Below are positions 35,203 through 42,766 of a stretch of 64,000 nt of DNA, in pieces. The DNA is from Deltaproteobacteria bacterium (GTDB lineage Bacteria; Desulfobacterota; Desulfobacteria; Desulfobacterales; UBA5852). Made by a program: the position numbers and the translations under genes. The notes beneath the pieces are model-generated. The model was not told where the DNA came from and ran no database searches. It worked only from the letters and a program-made list of their open reading frames with translations. The stretch covers positions 28,123 through 92,122 of the forward strand of contig JAHLLS010000023.1 of assembly GCA_020444045.1 (NCBI GenBank), read 5' to 3'. Position 1 is the first letter of the stretch. Each line of letters begins with the position of its first letter.

Positions 35203-35672
35203 GCCGGACGAACCGAATGATAACGGCGGTGATGATCTGCATCTTGATCATTTTCATCGGCCATCACGAGATTTCGGCAATGTCCTCCACGGCGTTGGTG
35301 GCGCTGAAACAGGCCGGCTACAGCGACCAGGTGATCCAGGCCGTGGCGCGGGAGAAAGTGATCGAAACCGCCGCCTTCACGGTGGAGGAACTGATTGCGC
35401 TCAAGGAAGCCGGAATGACGGATCAAACCGTGGAAATCCTGGTGACGGAGCGATCCTTCATGCGTCAGGCGAAGCCCATTATCTACGGTCGTGCGGTCAA
35501 GCCCGTGAGCATGTCCTCGGTTCAGGATCTCATCGAATTGAAGCAGTCCGGTATGAGTGACGATGTCATCCAGGCCATTGTGGTCGCGTCGTCCCAACGC
35601 CGTGGGGAAGACTATGATCGGGCCTGGGAAATGTTGAACAGCATGGGGCTGGAAGTCAAGATCCAGCCGTGA
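35199..35672 (+). CDS. Exported protein with three short helical repeats
   Basis: I do not recognise a named family. The 157-residue protein has an N-terminal hydrophobic segment (about 6-28) that looks like a signal peptide or anchor. It then has three copies of a motif of about 22 residues: STALVALKQAGYSDQVIQAV, VEELIALKEAGMTDQTVEIL and VQDLIELKQSGMSDDVIQAI. Spacing between copies is uneven (about 33 and 63 residues). The motif resembles SHOCT-like or short helix-turn-helix modules that bind other proteins. It overlaps flgL by 4 bp, so a flagellar envelope role is possible but unproven. Confidence 0.75.
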   Translation: MSRTNRMITAVMICILIIFIGHHEISAMSSTALVALKQAGYSDQVIQAVAREKVIETAAFTVEELIALKEAGMTDQTVEILVTERSFMRQAKPIIYGRAVKPVSMSSVQDLIELKQSGMSDDVIQAIVVASSQRRGEDYDRAWEMLNSMGLEVKIQP

Positions 35673-35932
35673 TGCGAAATCCCCGGGCCGCCGTCACCGC
35701 CCTCCGCAAAGGGGCCTGTGCAGCACCCAACGTGATGCCCATGCGTTTAACCAAACCGCTCAAACATGTCCGCCCCCAATGCAGGGGATGCCGCCACTAC
35801 TATGTCACCTGGGAGTCCCGGCATCCGCACGGCTGTCGGGCGATGGGATTCAAGAGTCAACGCACCCCCTGTCTGGAAGTGATCCGCAGCACCCCCGGCG
35901 TAGCATGTCTGCATTTTAAGCCGCGTTCTTGA
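35672..35932 (+). CDS. Small cysteine-rich protein, possible zinc binder
   Basis: The 86-residue product has four to five cysteines in the pattern CRGCRHYYVTWE, then HPHGCRAMGFKSQR, TPCLEV and VACLHFKPR. Proteins with this CxxCxxYYVTW...HGCxAMGFK arrangement are widespread small proteins in delta-proteobacteria and are sometimes labelled uracil-DNA glycosylase-related, without firm proof. The ATG at 35672 overlaps the stop of the preceding gene (TGATG), indicating coupling; a GTG one codon earlier is also possible. Function unknown. Confidence 0.7.
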   Translation: MRNPRAAVTALRKGACAAPNVMPMRLTKPLKHVRPQCRGCRHYYVTWESRHPHGCRAMGFKSQRTPCLEVIRSTPGVACLHFKPRS

Positions 35933-36095
35933 GGCAGTCTTCTCTGTTGTCTTTCTGACAGTTGTCAAAATTCCGGCACATTTTTCCAACAGAAGCGATG
36001 TCTTGCACCGGGAGTGACCTGAGTAAGGCTCTGTTTACGCGGGCGTGCGGTTCTGACCCGGCGAGTTCGCGGTCGGTCGGCCTGCCGCGATTCAG

Positions 36096-36111
36096 TGGCA
36101 CCCATCTTGCA
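36096..36111 (+). promoter_or_regulatory. Sigma-54 promoter for the CheX-CheX-FliN gene
   Basis: TGGCACCCATCTTGCA fits every conserved sigma-54 position except the G at the seventh place. GG is at 36097-36098 and GC at 36109-36110 (10 nt apart). It is 89 bp before the ATG at 36200. The remaining 35933-36095 shows nothing I can assign. Confidence 0.85.
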
Positions 36112-36199
36112 AGTTTTTACCATGACAAATTGACCAGGGACCCAACAATGGGTCCATCATTCGCCTATTGTTCGAAACCAGAACGGAGCGTGTTGCCCT

Positions 36200-37849
36200 A
36201 TGTCACAGGATCCGAATCATGATATCATTTTAGCCGTCCGTGAATCGGTCGTCGATTTGTTCGACACCATGCTTTCGATGGAGATAACGGCCTGCGATGA
36301 GGATTCCAGCATCGCCGACAACGATGAGGTCGTCATGGTCGGGTTTGTCAGTTTTGCGGGCAAAGTGAACGGCAGCGCCAATATCCGCGTGTCCAAGGCC
36401 ATGGCGCAAAAGATGACGGCCGGTATGCTCGGCATGGAAATCGATGACATCGAAAGTGACGAAGAAGTCAAAGATGTGTTGCGGGAAGTGTGCAACATCG
36501 TTGCCGGCGGTCTGAAATCGAATTTTTGCGATACCGGTTTGGCCTGCGAAATTTCAACGCCATCCATTACCACCGGAAATAATTTCCAGATTCAAACGCT
36601 CCACATGGAGCGCTACGAACGATTTATTTTTTCATGTGGAGAAGAGACCATCCAGGTCGAAATCGCCGTCAAATTCGTGATGGAGGATGAGACCGATCTA
36701 CACTCCATTCTGAAACTCAAAAAAATCGATATCTCCAAATTCCAACGCCTGGATATCATTTCGTCGGTGGGGGATACCATCATCGAACTCTTCGACACCA
36801 TGTTGTCGCTGGATGTCGATCTTTCGGATCGCGAACCCTTTAAAAATAACGACGATTTCAGGGTAATGGGTGCTGTTGATTTTGCCGGCGGCGTACATGG
36901 CAGCATCCAATTCCAGGTTTCCAAAACCTTTGGACGCATGATCACGGCCGGCATGCTCGGGCAGGAACTGGACGAGGTCCAGGATATCGATAGTGTCAAA
37001 GATGTCATCGGCGAAATGACCAACATCCTTGGCGGGAATTTAAAAGCCGCATTTTGCGATACGGGATTGGAGTGCCAGATTTCGACACCCTCCCTGACCG
37101 TGGGGTTGGACTTCAACATCGAAATCCTGAATATGGATCGTTATGAACGTTTTGCGTTTAAGTTGAATGACCATGACATCGTGGTTGAAGTATGCGTTAA
37201 AATCGACGAGCCCGAACCGGTTCAACCCGAGCAGCAGATACCGCCTGAAGAAAGCAGCGCTGCGCAGCCGTTGGACGACGATGCGATTCAAAAAATGATC
37301 GCCGCGGCGGGCGATCCGGATGGAAACCAAACCTCTGAACCGGTGGCAACGCTGCCTGCCGAAAACGCAGGTGAAAGCCAGCAGCTGGATGATGCTGGTA
37401 TTCAGGCCCTTCTGGCGGCAGCCAAAACGAACGAAGAAGAGGCTGAAGCCGGGCCTGCGACAACGGCAAAGGCCAACAGTGCCGCCATCGCGGCATCATC
37501 TCCGACCACGACGACGGCCCCCGCCGTGGAAGCTTCTTCATCGGAGGTGGATGCAGGGGCCGGCGGAACAGCGGAAGCGTCTTTGCTCGATAATATGGGA
37601 TTCATCAAGGATATTCCCGTTCACATCAGTGTTGAATTGGGAAGAACCAAAATGAACATCAAAAACATTCTGGGTCTCGGAAAAGGATCGGCGATCGTGC
37701 TTTCCAATCTGGAAGGGGAAACACTGGATATTCGAGCCAATAACCGTTTGATTGCCAAAGGTGAGGTGTTGGTTGAAAACGATAAGTACGGCATCCGTAT
37801 CCGTGAAATTTTGGATGCCGGTGAACGCGTGGGGCGATTGGTCGGATAG
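36200..37849 (+). CDS. CheX-CheX-FliN fusion, FliY-like motor/phosphatase protein
   Basis: The 549-residue protein has two tandem CheX/CheC-like domains (about 10-160 and 190-340). Each keeps the phosphatase motif (S/D)xxxExxN (DVLREVCN and DVIGEMTN) and a following GLKSNFCDTGLACEIS- or NLKAAFCDTGLECQIS-type strand. A low-complexity acidic/Ala linker holds two short peptides, LDDDAIQKMI and LDDAGIQALL, that resemble the CheY-P binding peptide of FliM. The last 80 residues are a SpoA/FliN domain (ISVELGRTKMNIKNILGLGK). Gram-positive FliY has one such phosphatase domain plus FliN. Here it is doubled and coexists with a normal FliM, FliN and a separate CheX. It is transcribed from its own sigma-54 promoter. 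Confidence 0.85.
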   Translation: MSQDPNHDIILAVRESVVDLFDTMLSMEITACDEDSSIADNDEVVMVGFVSFAGKVNGSANIRVSKAMAQKMTAGMLGMEIDDIESDEEVKDVLREVCNIVAGGLKSNFCDTGLACEISTPSITTGNNFQIQTLHMERYERFIFSCGEETIQVEIAVKFVMEDETDLHSILKLKKIDISKFQRLDIISSVGDTIIELFDTMLSLDVDLSDREPFKNNDDFRVMGAVDFAGGVHGSIQFQVSKTFGRMITAGMLGQELDEVQDIDSVKDVIGEMTNILGGNLKAAFCDTGLECQISTPSLTVGLDFNIEILNMDRYERFAFKLNDHDIVVEVCVKIDEPEPVQPEQQIPPEESSAAQPLDDDAIQKMIAAAGDPDGNQTSEPVATLPAENAGESQQLDDAGIQALLAAAKTNEEEAEAGPATTAKANSAAIAASSPTTTTAPAVEASSSEVDAGAGGTAEASLLDNMGFIKDIPVHISVELGRTKMNIKNILGLGKGSAIVLSNLEGETLDIRANNRLIAKGEVLVENDKYGIRIREILDAGERVGRLVG

Positions 37850-38599
37850 TTATTGGCGATTGATCATAGCGGCCATGTAACCGGCGCCAAAACCATTGTC
37901 GATGTTGACCACGGCGACATTGGAACTGCAGCTGTTTAACATGGACAGCAGGGCGGCAACGCCTCCCAGGCTGGTGCCATAGCCCACGCTGGTCGGCACG
38001 GCGATAACCGGGCGGTTGACCATACCACCGACGACACTTGGCAGGGCGCCCTCCATACCTGCCACGACAACCAGCACGGAAGCGGTTTCAAGGGCCTCCC
38101 GATGGGCCAGCAGCCGGTGCAGGCCGGCAACACCGACATCGAAAATCGAACGGACAGGGTTTCCCATCGCTTCCGCGGTAAGGATGGCTTCGCGTGCCAC
38201 CGGAATATCGGATGTGCCTGCCGAAACGACCAGGATGGCACCTCGCACCGCGGTTTTGGATGACGGCTGCCCCCACATGATCATGCGAGCGTCTTCGTCA
38301 TAGCGGCAATCGGGGATCGCGCGCATGATCGGTTTCGCTTTTTCGGGCGAAATCCGTGTGACCAACACCACGCTTTCCTGCCCCATCATGCGTTCCAAAA
38401 GCGTGGTAATCTGCTGAACGGTTTTGCCCTCGCCATAAATGACTTCCGGGAAGCCTTTGCGCAGCGAGCGATGGTGATCGATGTGCGCAAACGAAACATC
38501 TTCGTAGCTCAGACGTGACAACTGCTCGGTTGCATCGTCAACGGATAACTGATGACGGGCAACAGCGTTTAAAAGCGTGTTGAGATGGTCTCGGTCCAT
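37850..38599 (-). CDS. larB: LarB-type nickel-pincer cofactor carboxylase
   Basis: LarB carboxylates and hydrolyses nicotinic acid adenine dinucleotide, the first step to the nickel-pincer nucleotide of lactate racemase-like enzymes, and is related to PurE. The 249-residue protein ends with the PurE-like core: VVSAGTSDIPVAREAILTAE, VFDVGVAGLHRLLAH-like (here IFDVGVAGLHRLLAHREAL), VVAGMEGALPSVVGGMV and PTSVGYGTSLGGVAALLSML. No larC or larE is in the window. Its stop codon abuts the stop of the fusion gene on the other strand, and it is followed upstream by the coiled-coil gene. Confidence 0.9.
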   Translation of the reverse strand: MDRDHLNTLLNAVARHQLSVDDATEQLSRLSYEDVSFAHIDHHRSLRKGFPEVIYGEGKTVQQITTLLERMMGQESVVLVTRISPEKAKPIMRAIPDCRYDEDARMIMWGQPSSKTAVRGAILVVSAGTSDIPVAREAILTAEAMGNPVRSIFDVGVAGLHRLLAHREALETASVLVVVAGMEGALPSVVGGMVNRPVIAVPTSVGYGTSLGGVAALLSMLNSCSSNVAVVNIDNGFGAGYMAAMINRQ

Positions 38600-39448
38600 T
38601 CAGGGAAGATTCTGCTCCTGTATGCCGGCATTCCCGGCGGGTGTATTCGATCCGGTTTGGGGCGCACCGGAAGGCGTCTGCCGCGAGGTGCCGGCGGGCG
38701 GTGAGATTTCAAGCCGTTCCAGCCGCTCGACCAGAAGCCGGATCTGCTTTTCCAGTCCCGAAATTTCAGCTGCCAAATTTTGGCGATAGGCTTTCTTGAT
38801 CTTGAGCAGTTCGAGATCCATCTGGTCCTTGTTCACCAATTCGCCCGAAGCCGGACCAAAGCGCGCCTGGAGTGTTTCGATGGCTTGTGCATTTTGCGTC
38901 AGTCCAGTGGCGAGCGGCGCCAGTTGGGCCGACAGCTTCTTTTCGACGCCTGCCAAATCGGACTGAATGGACGCCATTTTTTGATCCAGCGGCTCAAGAT
39001 CTTTCCGCACGGTTTGCAGAAAGGCCTGTTGTTCTTTCTTTACGGCACCGGATAAATCAAGTGCTTCCAACCGTTGTCGGAGGGCGGCCAAATCTTTTTG
39101 CAGGACGACGGTTTTTTGGTCCAGGGCGGCCGTTTCTTCCGCGATCTTTGTGTCAAAGTCGTCCAAGCGCTTCTGCAATTCGTTCAAGCGATCCTCAAGA
39201 ATAGCGGAAATGTTGTGAATTTCACGAATGCCGCTGGTTTTTTGAACTGAAAACCGATTTGTCAGATCAATATAACCGGCGGCAAACAGCCCACCAACGA
39301 CCAGGATCAAGACGACAAGGAGCCACCGGAAACGCCGGTTCAATGCCTTGATCTGCAGGTCGACAATCTCGTTGTCTTCGGTCGGCAGGATTTCCTTTGA
39401 ATCCTCGAAGGTTCCCAATCGAAAACTGTCGGTATCTTTATTGCTCAT
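38600..39448 (-). CDS. Membrane-anchored coiled-coil protein
   Basis: I do not recognise a named family. The 282-residue protein has a cytoplasmic N-terminal segment and one transmembrane helix at about 42-61 (WLLVVLILVVGGLFAAGYI). A long periplasmic part (about 75-240), rich in Leu, Lys, Glu and Gln heptads such as LQKRLDDFDTKIAEETAAL, should form coiled coil. The last 35 residues are Pro/Gly/Ser-rich and disordered. It is sandwiched between guaA (3 bp away) and larB (directly adjacent), so it is likely co-transcribed with guaA. Confidence 0.75.
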   Translation of the reverse strand: MSNKDTDSFRLGTFEDSKEILPTEDNEIVDLQIKALNRRFRWLLVVLILVVGGLFAAGYIDLTNRFSVQKTSGIREIHNISAILEDRLNELQKRLDDFDTKIAEETAALDQKTVVLQKDLAALRQRLEALDLSGAVKKEQQAFLQTVRKDLEPLDQKMASIQSDLAGVEKKLSAQLAPLATGLTQNAQAIETLQARFGPASGELVNKDQMDLELLKIKKAYRQNLAAEISGLEKQIRLLVERLERLEISPPAGTSRQTPSGAPQTGSNTPAGNAGIQEQNLP

Positions 39449-39451
39449 GGT

Positions 39452-40981
39452 CTATTCCCACTCGATGGTGCCGGGAGGTTTGGAGCTGATATCGTAAACG
39501 ACCCGGTTGACCCCATCGACCTCGTTGATAATGCGGTTGGATATGCGGTTGAGTAATTTGTGCGGCAGCCGGGCCCAATCCGCCGTCATGGCATCTTTGC
39601 TGGTGACGGCCCGAATGGCAACGATGTTCTCATAGGTCCGTTTGTCTCCCATAACCCCTACACTTTTAAGAGGCAGCAACACGGCAAACGATTGCCAGAG
39701 TTTTTTATAGTAGCCGGCCGCTTTGATTTCCGCCATGAGAAGATCGTCCACTTCCCGTAAAATTTTCAAGCGTTTCGGGGTGACGGCCCCGATAATGCGG
39801 ATGGCCAGGCCGGGTCCCGGGAAGGGCTGGCGCCAGTTCATTTCTTCCGGCAGGCCCAAGGTTTTGCCAAGTTTACGGACTTCGTCCTTGAAAAGAAATT
39901 TCAACGGTTCAACCAGCTTGAGCTTCATTTTTTTGGGCAGTCCGCCCACGTTGTGGTGGGATTTGATGACCGATGTGGGCCCACCAAAGGCACTCTGGGA
40001 TTCAATGATGTCGGGGTACAGCGTTCCCTGCGCCAGAAATTCAGCGTTTTTGATTTTTTTGGCTTCGGCTTCAAACACATCCATAAAGATCTTGCCGATG
40101 ATTTTTCGTTTGCGCTCGGGGTCCTGGACATCTTTGAGCGCTTTGAGAAAATGGCCGGAAGCTTTTACAAATCGGATGTTGATATCGAGATTCTGCTTGA
40201 ATACGGCTTTTAGTTTCTGTGCCTCATCTTTTCGCAGTAAACCGTTGTCCACGAAAATACAGGTCAGGTTCTTCCCGATAGCCCGATGGATCAGGAGGGC
40301 GGCCACCGAGGAATCGACGCCGCCACTCAGCCCCAGAATAACTTTTTTGTCGCCGACGCGGTTGCGAATTTCCGCGATCGTCTGATTGGCAAAAGACGTC
40401 ATGTTCCAGGACATGCGACAACCGCAAATATCGGCAAGAAAATTGCGGATCATCTTTTTGCCACGGGGCGTGTGCTCGACTTCCGGGTGGAACTGCAACC
40501 CGAAGAGTTTACGACGGGGATCGCTGGCCGCGGCAATGCGTGTATTCTCAGTCGAACCGGTAATATGAAAGCCCTTCGGCAGTTTGGTGATGGCGTCCCC
40601 GTGACTCATCCAGCAGGTGGTCTGGGCGGAAAGGCCGGTAAATAGGCCGTCATCTTTTTTTATGGTGAATTCGGCAAAGCCGTATTCTCTTTTGGCGGAG
40701 CGGGCAACGGTCCCTCCCAATATGTGAACCATGTATTGCAAACCGTAGCAGATCCCCAGAACGGGTATGCCGAGATCGAGGATGGCGGGATCGATTTTGG
40801 GGCTGCGCGGCTCATAAATGCTGGAGGGGCCGCCGGACAGGATGATACCCTCGGGGTTCAGGGCCTTGACCTGTTCGCAAGTGATCGTGGGCGGTTCGAT
40901 TTGGCAGTATACCCGACACTCTCGGACGCGGCGGGCAATGAGTTGATTGAACTGGGAACCGAAATCAATGATCAGGATCAT
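39452..40981 (-). CDS. guaA: GMP synthase (glutamine-hydrolysing)
   Basis: GuaA converts XMP to GMP using glutamine and ATP. The 509-residue protein has the class I glutamine amidotransferase domain with catalytic Cys78 (GICYGLQYM) and the His/Glu pair in LQFHPEVEHT. The ATP pyrophosphatase domain follows with the P-loop LGLSGGVDSSVAA, and the C-terminal dimerisation domain ends KPPGTIEWE, the conserved end. Length is normal. A promoter and a terminator-like hairpin lie in its leader (40992-41110), so expression may be attenuated. Confidence 0.98.
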   Translation of the reverse strand: MILIIDFGSQFNQLIARRVRECRVYCQIEPPTITCEQVKALNPEGIILSGGPSSIYEPRSPKIDPAILDLGIPVLGICYGLQYMVHILGGTVARSAKREYGFAEFTIKKDDGLFTGLSAQTTCWMSHGDAITKLPKGFHITGSTENTRIAAASDPRRKLFGLQFHPEVEHTPRGKKMIRNFLADICGCRMSWNMTSFANQTIAEIRNRVGDKKVILGLSGGVDSSVAALLIHRAIGKNLTCIFVDNGLLRKDEAQKLKAVFKQNLDINIRFVKASGHFLKALKDVQDPERKRKIIGKIFMDVFEAEAKKIKNAEFLAQGTLYPDIIESQSAFGGPTSVIKSHHNVGGLPKKMKLKLVEPLKFLFKDEVRKLGKTLGLPEEMNWRQPFPGPGLAIRIIGAVTPKRLKILREVDDLLMAEIKAAGYYKKLWQSFAVLLPLKSVGVMGDKRTYENIVAIRAVTSKDAMTADWARLPHKLLNRISNRIINEVDGVNRVVYDISSKPPGTIEWE

Positions 40982-40991
40982 GTCTACCTCT

Positions 40992-41017
40992 AAAAAAAGG
41001 CGCTTCAGTGAGGCGCC
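40992..41017 (-). terminator. Intrinsic terminator inside the guaA leader
   Basis: Read on the minus strand, GGCGC and GCGCC form a GC-rich stem around a nine-base loop and are followed by seven T. It sits only 11 bases before the guaA ATG, between the putative promoter and the gene. As no minus-strand gene lies upstream, it cannot be ending another message, so it is a candidate attenuator. AGAGGTAG between hairpin and ATG is the guaA ribosome site. Confidence 0.7.
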
Positions 41018-41038
41018 ATCGGGTTAGGCCATGTCGGC

Positions 41039-41110
41039 AACCGGTCGAGCGGGTGTTTGACCGGTTTGCGAATTCAGGCTGAATATGTTAGAGACCGCTC
41101 CAAAAGTCAA
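41039..41110 (-). promoter_or_regulatory. Putative guaA promoter and upstream leader hairpin
   Basis: On the minus strand a -35 TTGACT (41105-41110) and a -10 CATATT (41082-41087) are 17 nt apart, giving a start near 41075. The leader then contains AACCGGTC/GACCGGTT (41059-41066 with 41039-41046), a perfect 8-bp stem, before the terminator hairpin at 40992. The fold is simple, and I do not recognise a known purine riboswitch. Confidence 0.5.
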
Positions 41111-41210
41111 CCGAATTATAGGGTTGCGGCCGTCCGAGCGCGCCCCACGATGACCTTTCGATCGCGTGACACTGCCATTCTGCAGCGCTCCGACGGGAAA
41201 GCCCTTACAC

Positions 41211-42008
41211 GTGATTACACAGATTTACGAAATTCAGAACCCTGGTGACGTGGCACCGATTTGCGCACTCGGGGTGGATCATATCGGGAGCGTGGTGTTG
41301 TCAGCGGCGGAATGGCAGCAGCCCGTTCTTTGTGAAACCGTGCAGACGGTTCAAAAATGTGGAAAAAAAAGTTCGCTGATACCGTTGTTCAACGATCCCG
41401 AGACCGTATTTGAGACGCTGGATTATTACCGCCCGGACATCGTTCATTTTTGCGAAATGCTCTCACTGGAATCTGCCGGCATCCAGGTTTGTCAGCGCTT
41501 GATCGCCCTGCAGCGAGAGATTCGCAGGCGATACCCGGGCCTTGCGATCATGCGATCCATTCCGATCGGACGTCTTGCGTCGCATGCTGACATGGCCACC
41601 CTGCCACTGGCCGAGATGTTTGAGGGGGTCAGTGACTATTTTCTGACCGATACGGTTTTAGCCACTGGTGGAAATCTTTCATCACAGCCCGTTGAAGGGT
41701 TCGTCGGCATCACCGGCCAAACGTGTCACTGGGAAACGGCAAGGGAACTGGTGGCGCGATCGGCCATACCGGTCATTTTGGCTGGCGGGCTGTCGCCGGA
41801 AAATGTTTACGACGGCATTCGCTTTGTCAAACCGGCCGGCGTCGACAGTTGTACCTGCACCAATCGCCTGGACGCCCAGGGGCGACCCATTCGATTCCAA
41901 AAAGATATCGAACGCCTGCGGCGTTTTGTTGAAGAAACCCGGCGAGCGGCCGCGACGCTGCCGGACACCCTCGATAGCGACTCCCTTGAGGGGCACAGTC
42001 ATTCATGA
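41211..42008 (+). CDS. Phosphoribosylanthranilate isomerase-like protein
   Basis: This is a TrpF-like TIM-barrel protein. Hallmarks are the N-terminal IYEIQNPGDVAPICALGVDH plus IGSVV, and the C-terminal phosphate-binding part IPVILAGGLSPENVYDGI, AGVDSCTCTNR. The family normally isomerises N-(5'-phosphoribosyl)anthranilate in tryptophan synthesis. At 265 residues it is longer than usual TrpF (about 200-220) and lacks the normal KICG start, so I call it TrpF-like rather than trpF. The GTG at 41211 is chosen because the 15 codons before it look non-coding; the ribosome site is weak. No other trp genes are nearby. Confidence 0.7.
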   Translation: MITQIYEIQNPGDVAPICALGVDHIGSVVLSAAEWQQPVLCETVQTVQKCGKKSSLIPLFNDPETVFETLDYYRPDIVHFCEMLSLESAGIQVCQRLIALQREIRRRYPGLAIMRSIPIGRLASHADMATLPLAEMFEGVSDYFLTDTVLATGGNLSSQPVEGFVGITGQTCHWETARELVARSAIPVILAGGLSPENVYDGIRFVKPAGVDSCTCTNRLDAQGRPIRFQKDIERLRRFVEETRRAAATLPDTLDSDSLEGHSHS

Positions 42009-42061
42009 AAAACACTAGTGTGCGGTGACCCTTAACCGGGTTTACCAACGGAGGAACCACC

Positions 42062-42625
42062 ATGATAGACGCTGGATCACTGAAAAAAGGCCTGAAAATT
42101 GAGATCGATGGCGATCCTTACATCATTACCCAATTTGAATTTGTCAAGCCGGGCAAAGGCCAGGCACTCTACAAATGTAAATTGAAAAATATGGTCACCG
42201 GCACTCAGTTCGACAAGACCTATCGTTCCGGGGACAAAGTCGAACCGGCCCGCCTGGAAGAAGTGGAAATGGAATACCTGTACCAGGATGGGGAAAATTA
42301 TTGTTTCATGAACACCACCACCTACGATCAGGAATTTCTTTCCGGCGAACAGGTTGGCGAAGCGCAAGCGTTGATCAAGGAGAATACGGTTTGCAGCGTC
42401 CTGCTGTTTAACGGGCGACCGATCGGATTGACGTTGCCGATTTTTATCGACCTGCGCATCGTTAAAGCGGATCCATGGGTAAAAGGGGATACCGCTTCGG
42501 GCGACACCAAACCGGCAACCCTGGAAACCGGCTATGAGCTGCAGGTGCCGCCTTTTGTGGAGGAAGGGGAGAAAATCCGCATCGACACACGCACGGGGCA
42601 ATATGTAGAGCGGGTCAAAGATTAG
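42062..42625 (+). CDS. efp: Elongation factor P
   Basis: EF-P relieves ribosome stalling at polyproline stretches. The 187-residue protein has three beta domains. Residue Lys32 in KPGKGQALYKCKL is the position that is modified (beta-lysylation or similar) in many bacteria. FDKTYRSGDKVEPARLEE and the C-terminal GEKIRIDTRTGQYVERVKD-type end are diagnostic. The ATG has a GGAGGAACC ribosome site. No epmA/epmB modification genes are in the window. Confidence 0.98.
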   Translation: MIDAGSLKKGLKIEIDGDPYIITQFEFVKPGKGQALYKCKLKNMVTGTQFDKTYRSGDKVEPARLEEVEMEYLYQDGENYCFMNTTTYDQEFLSGEQVGEAQALIKENTVCSVLLFNGRPIGLTLPIFIDLRIVKADPWVKGDTASGDTKPATLETGYELQVPPFVEEGEKIRIDTRTGQYVERVKD

Positions 42626-42766
42626 AAGCTGCTGTGGTTTAACGCCCGATGGGTGATGGCCGCCCGGTTTGAAAAGGCGTTTGGAAGGGGTGGCGGCGTT
42701 TTGCGGTGACCGGCAGGTGCGAATGCGCCAAAGATGGCTCGGTGATAACAATGAGGATAGAATTCA

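Noticed and set aside
36096..36199. Plus-strand short frame 35962-36222 as a gene
   Set aside because: It overlaps the sigma-54 promoter and the start of the fusion gene and has no support.
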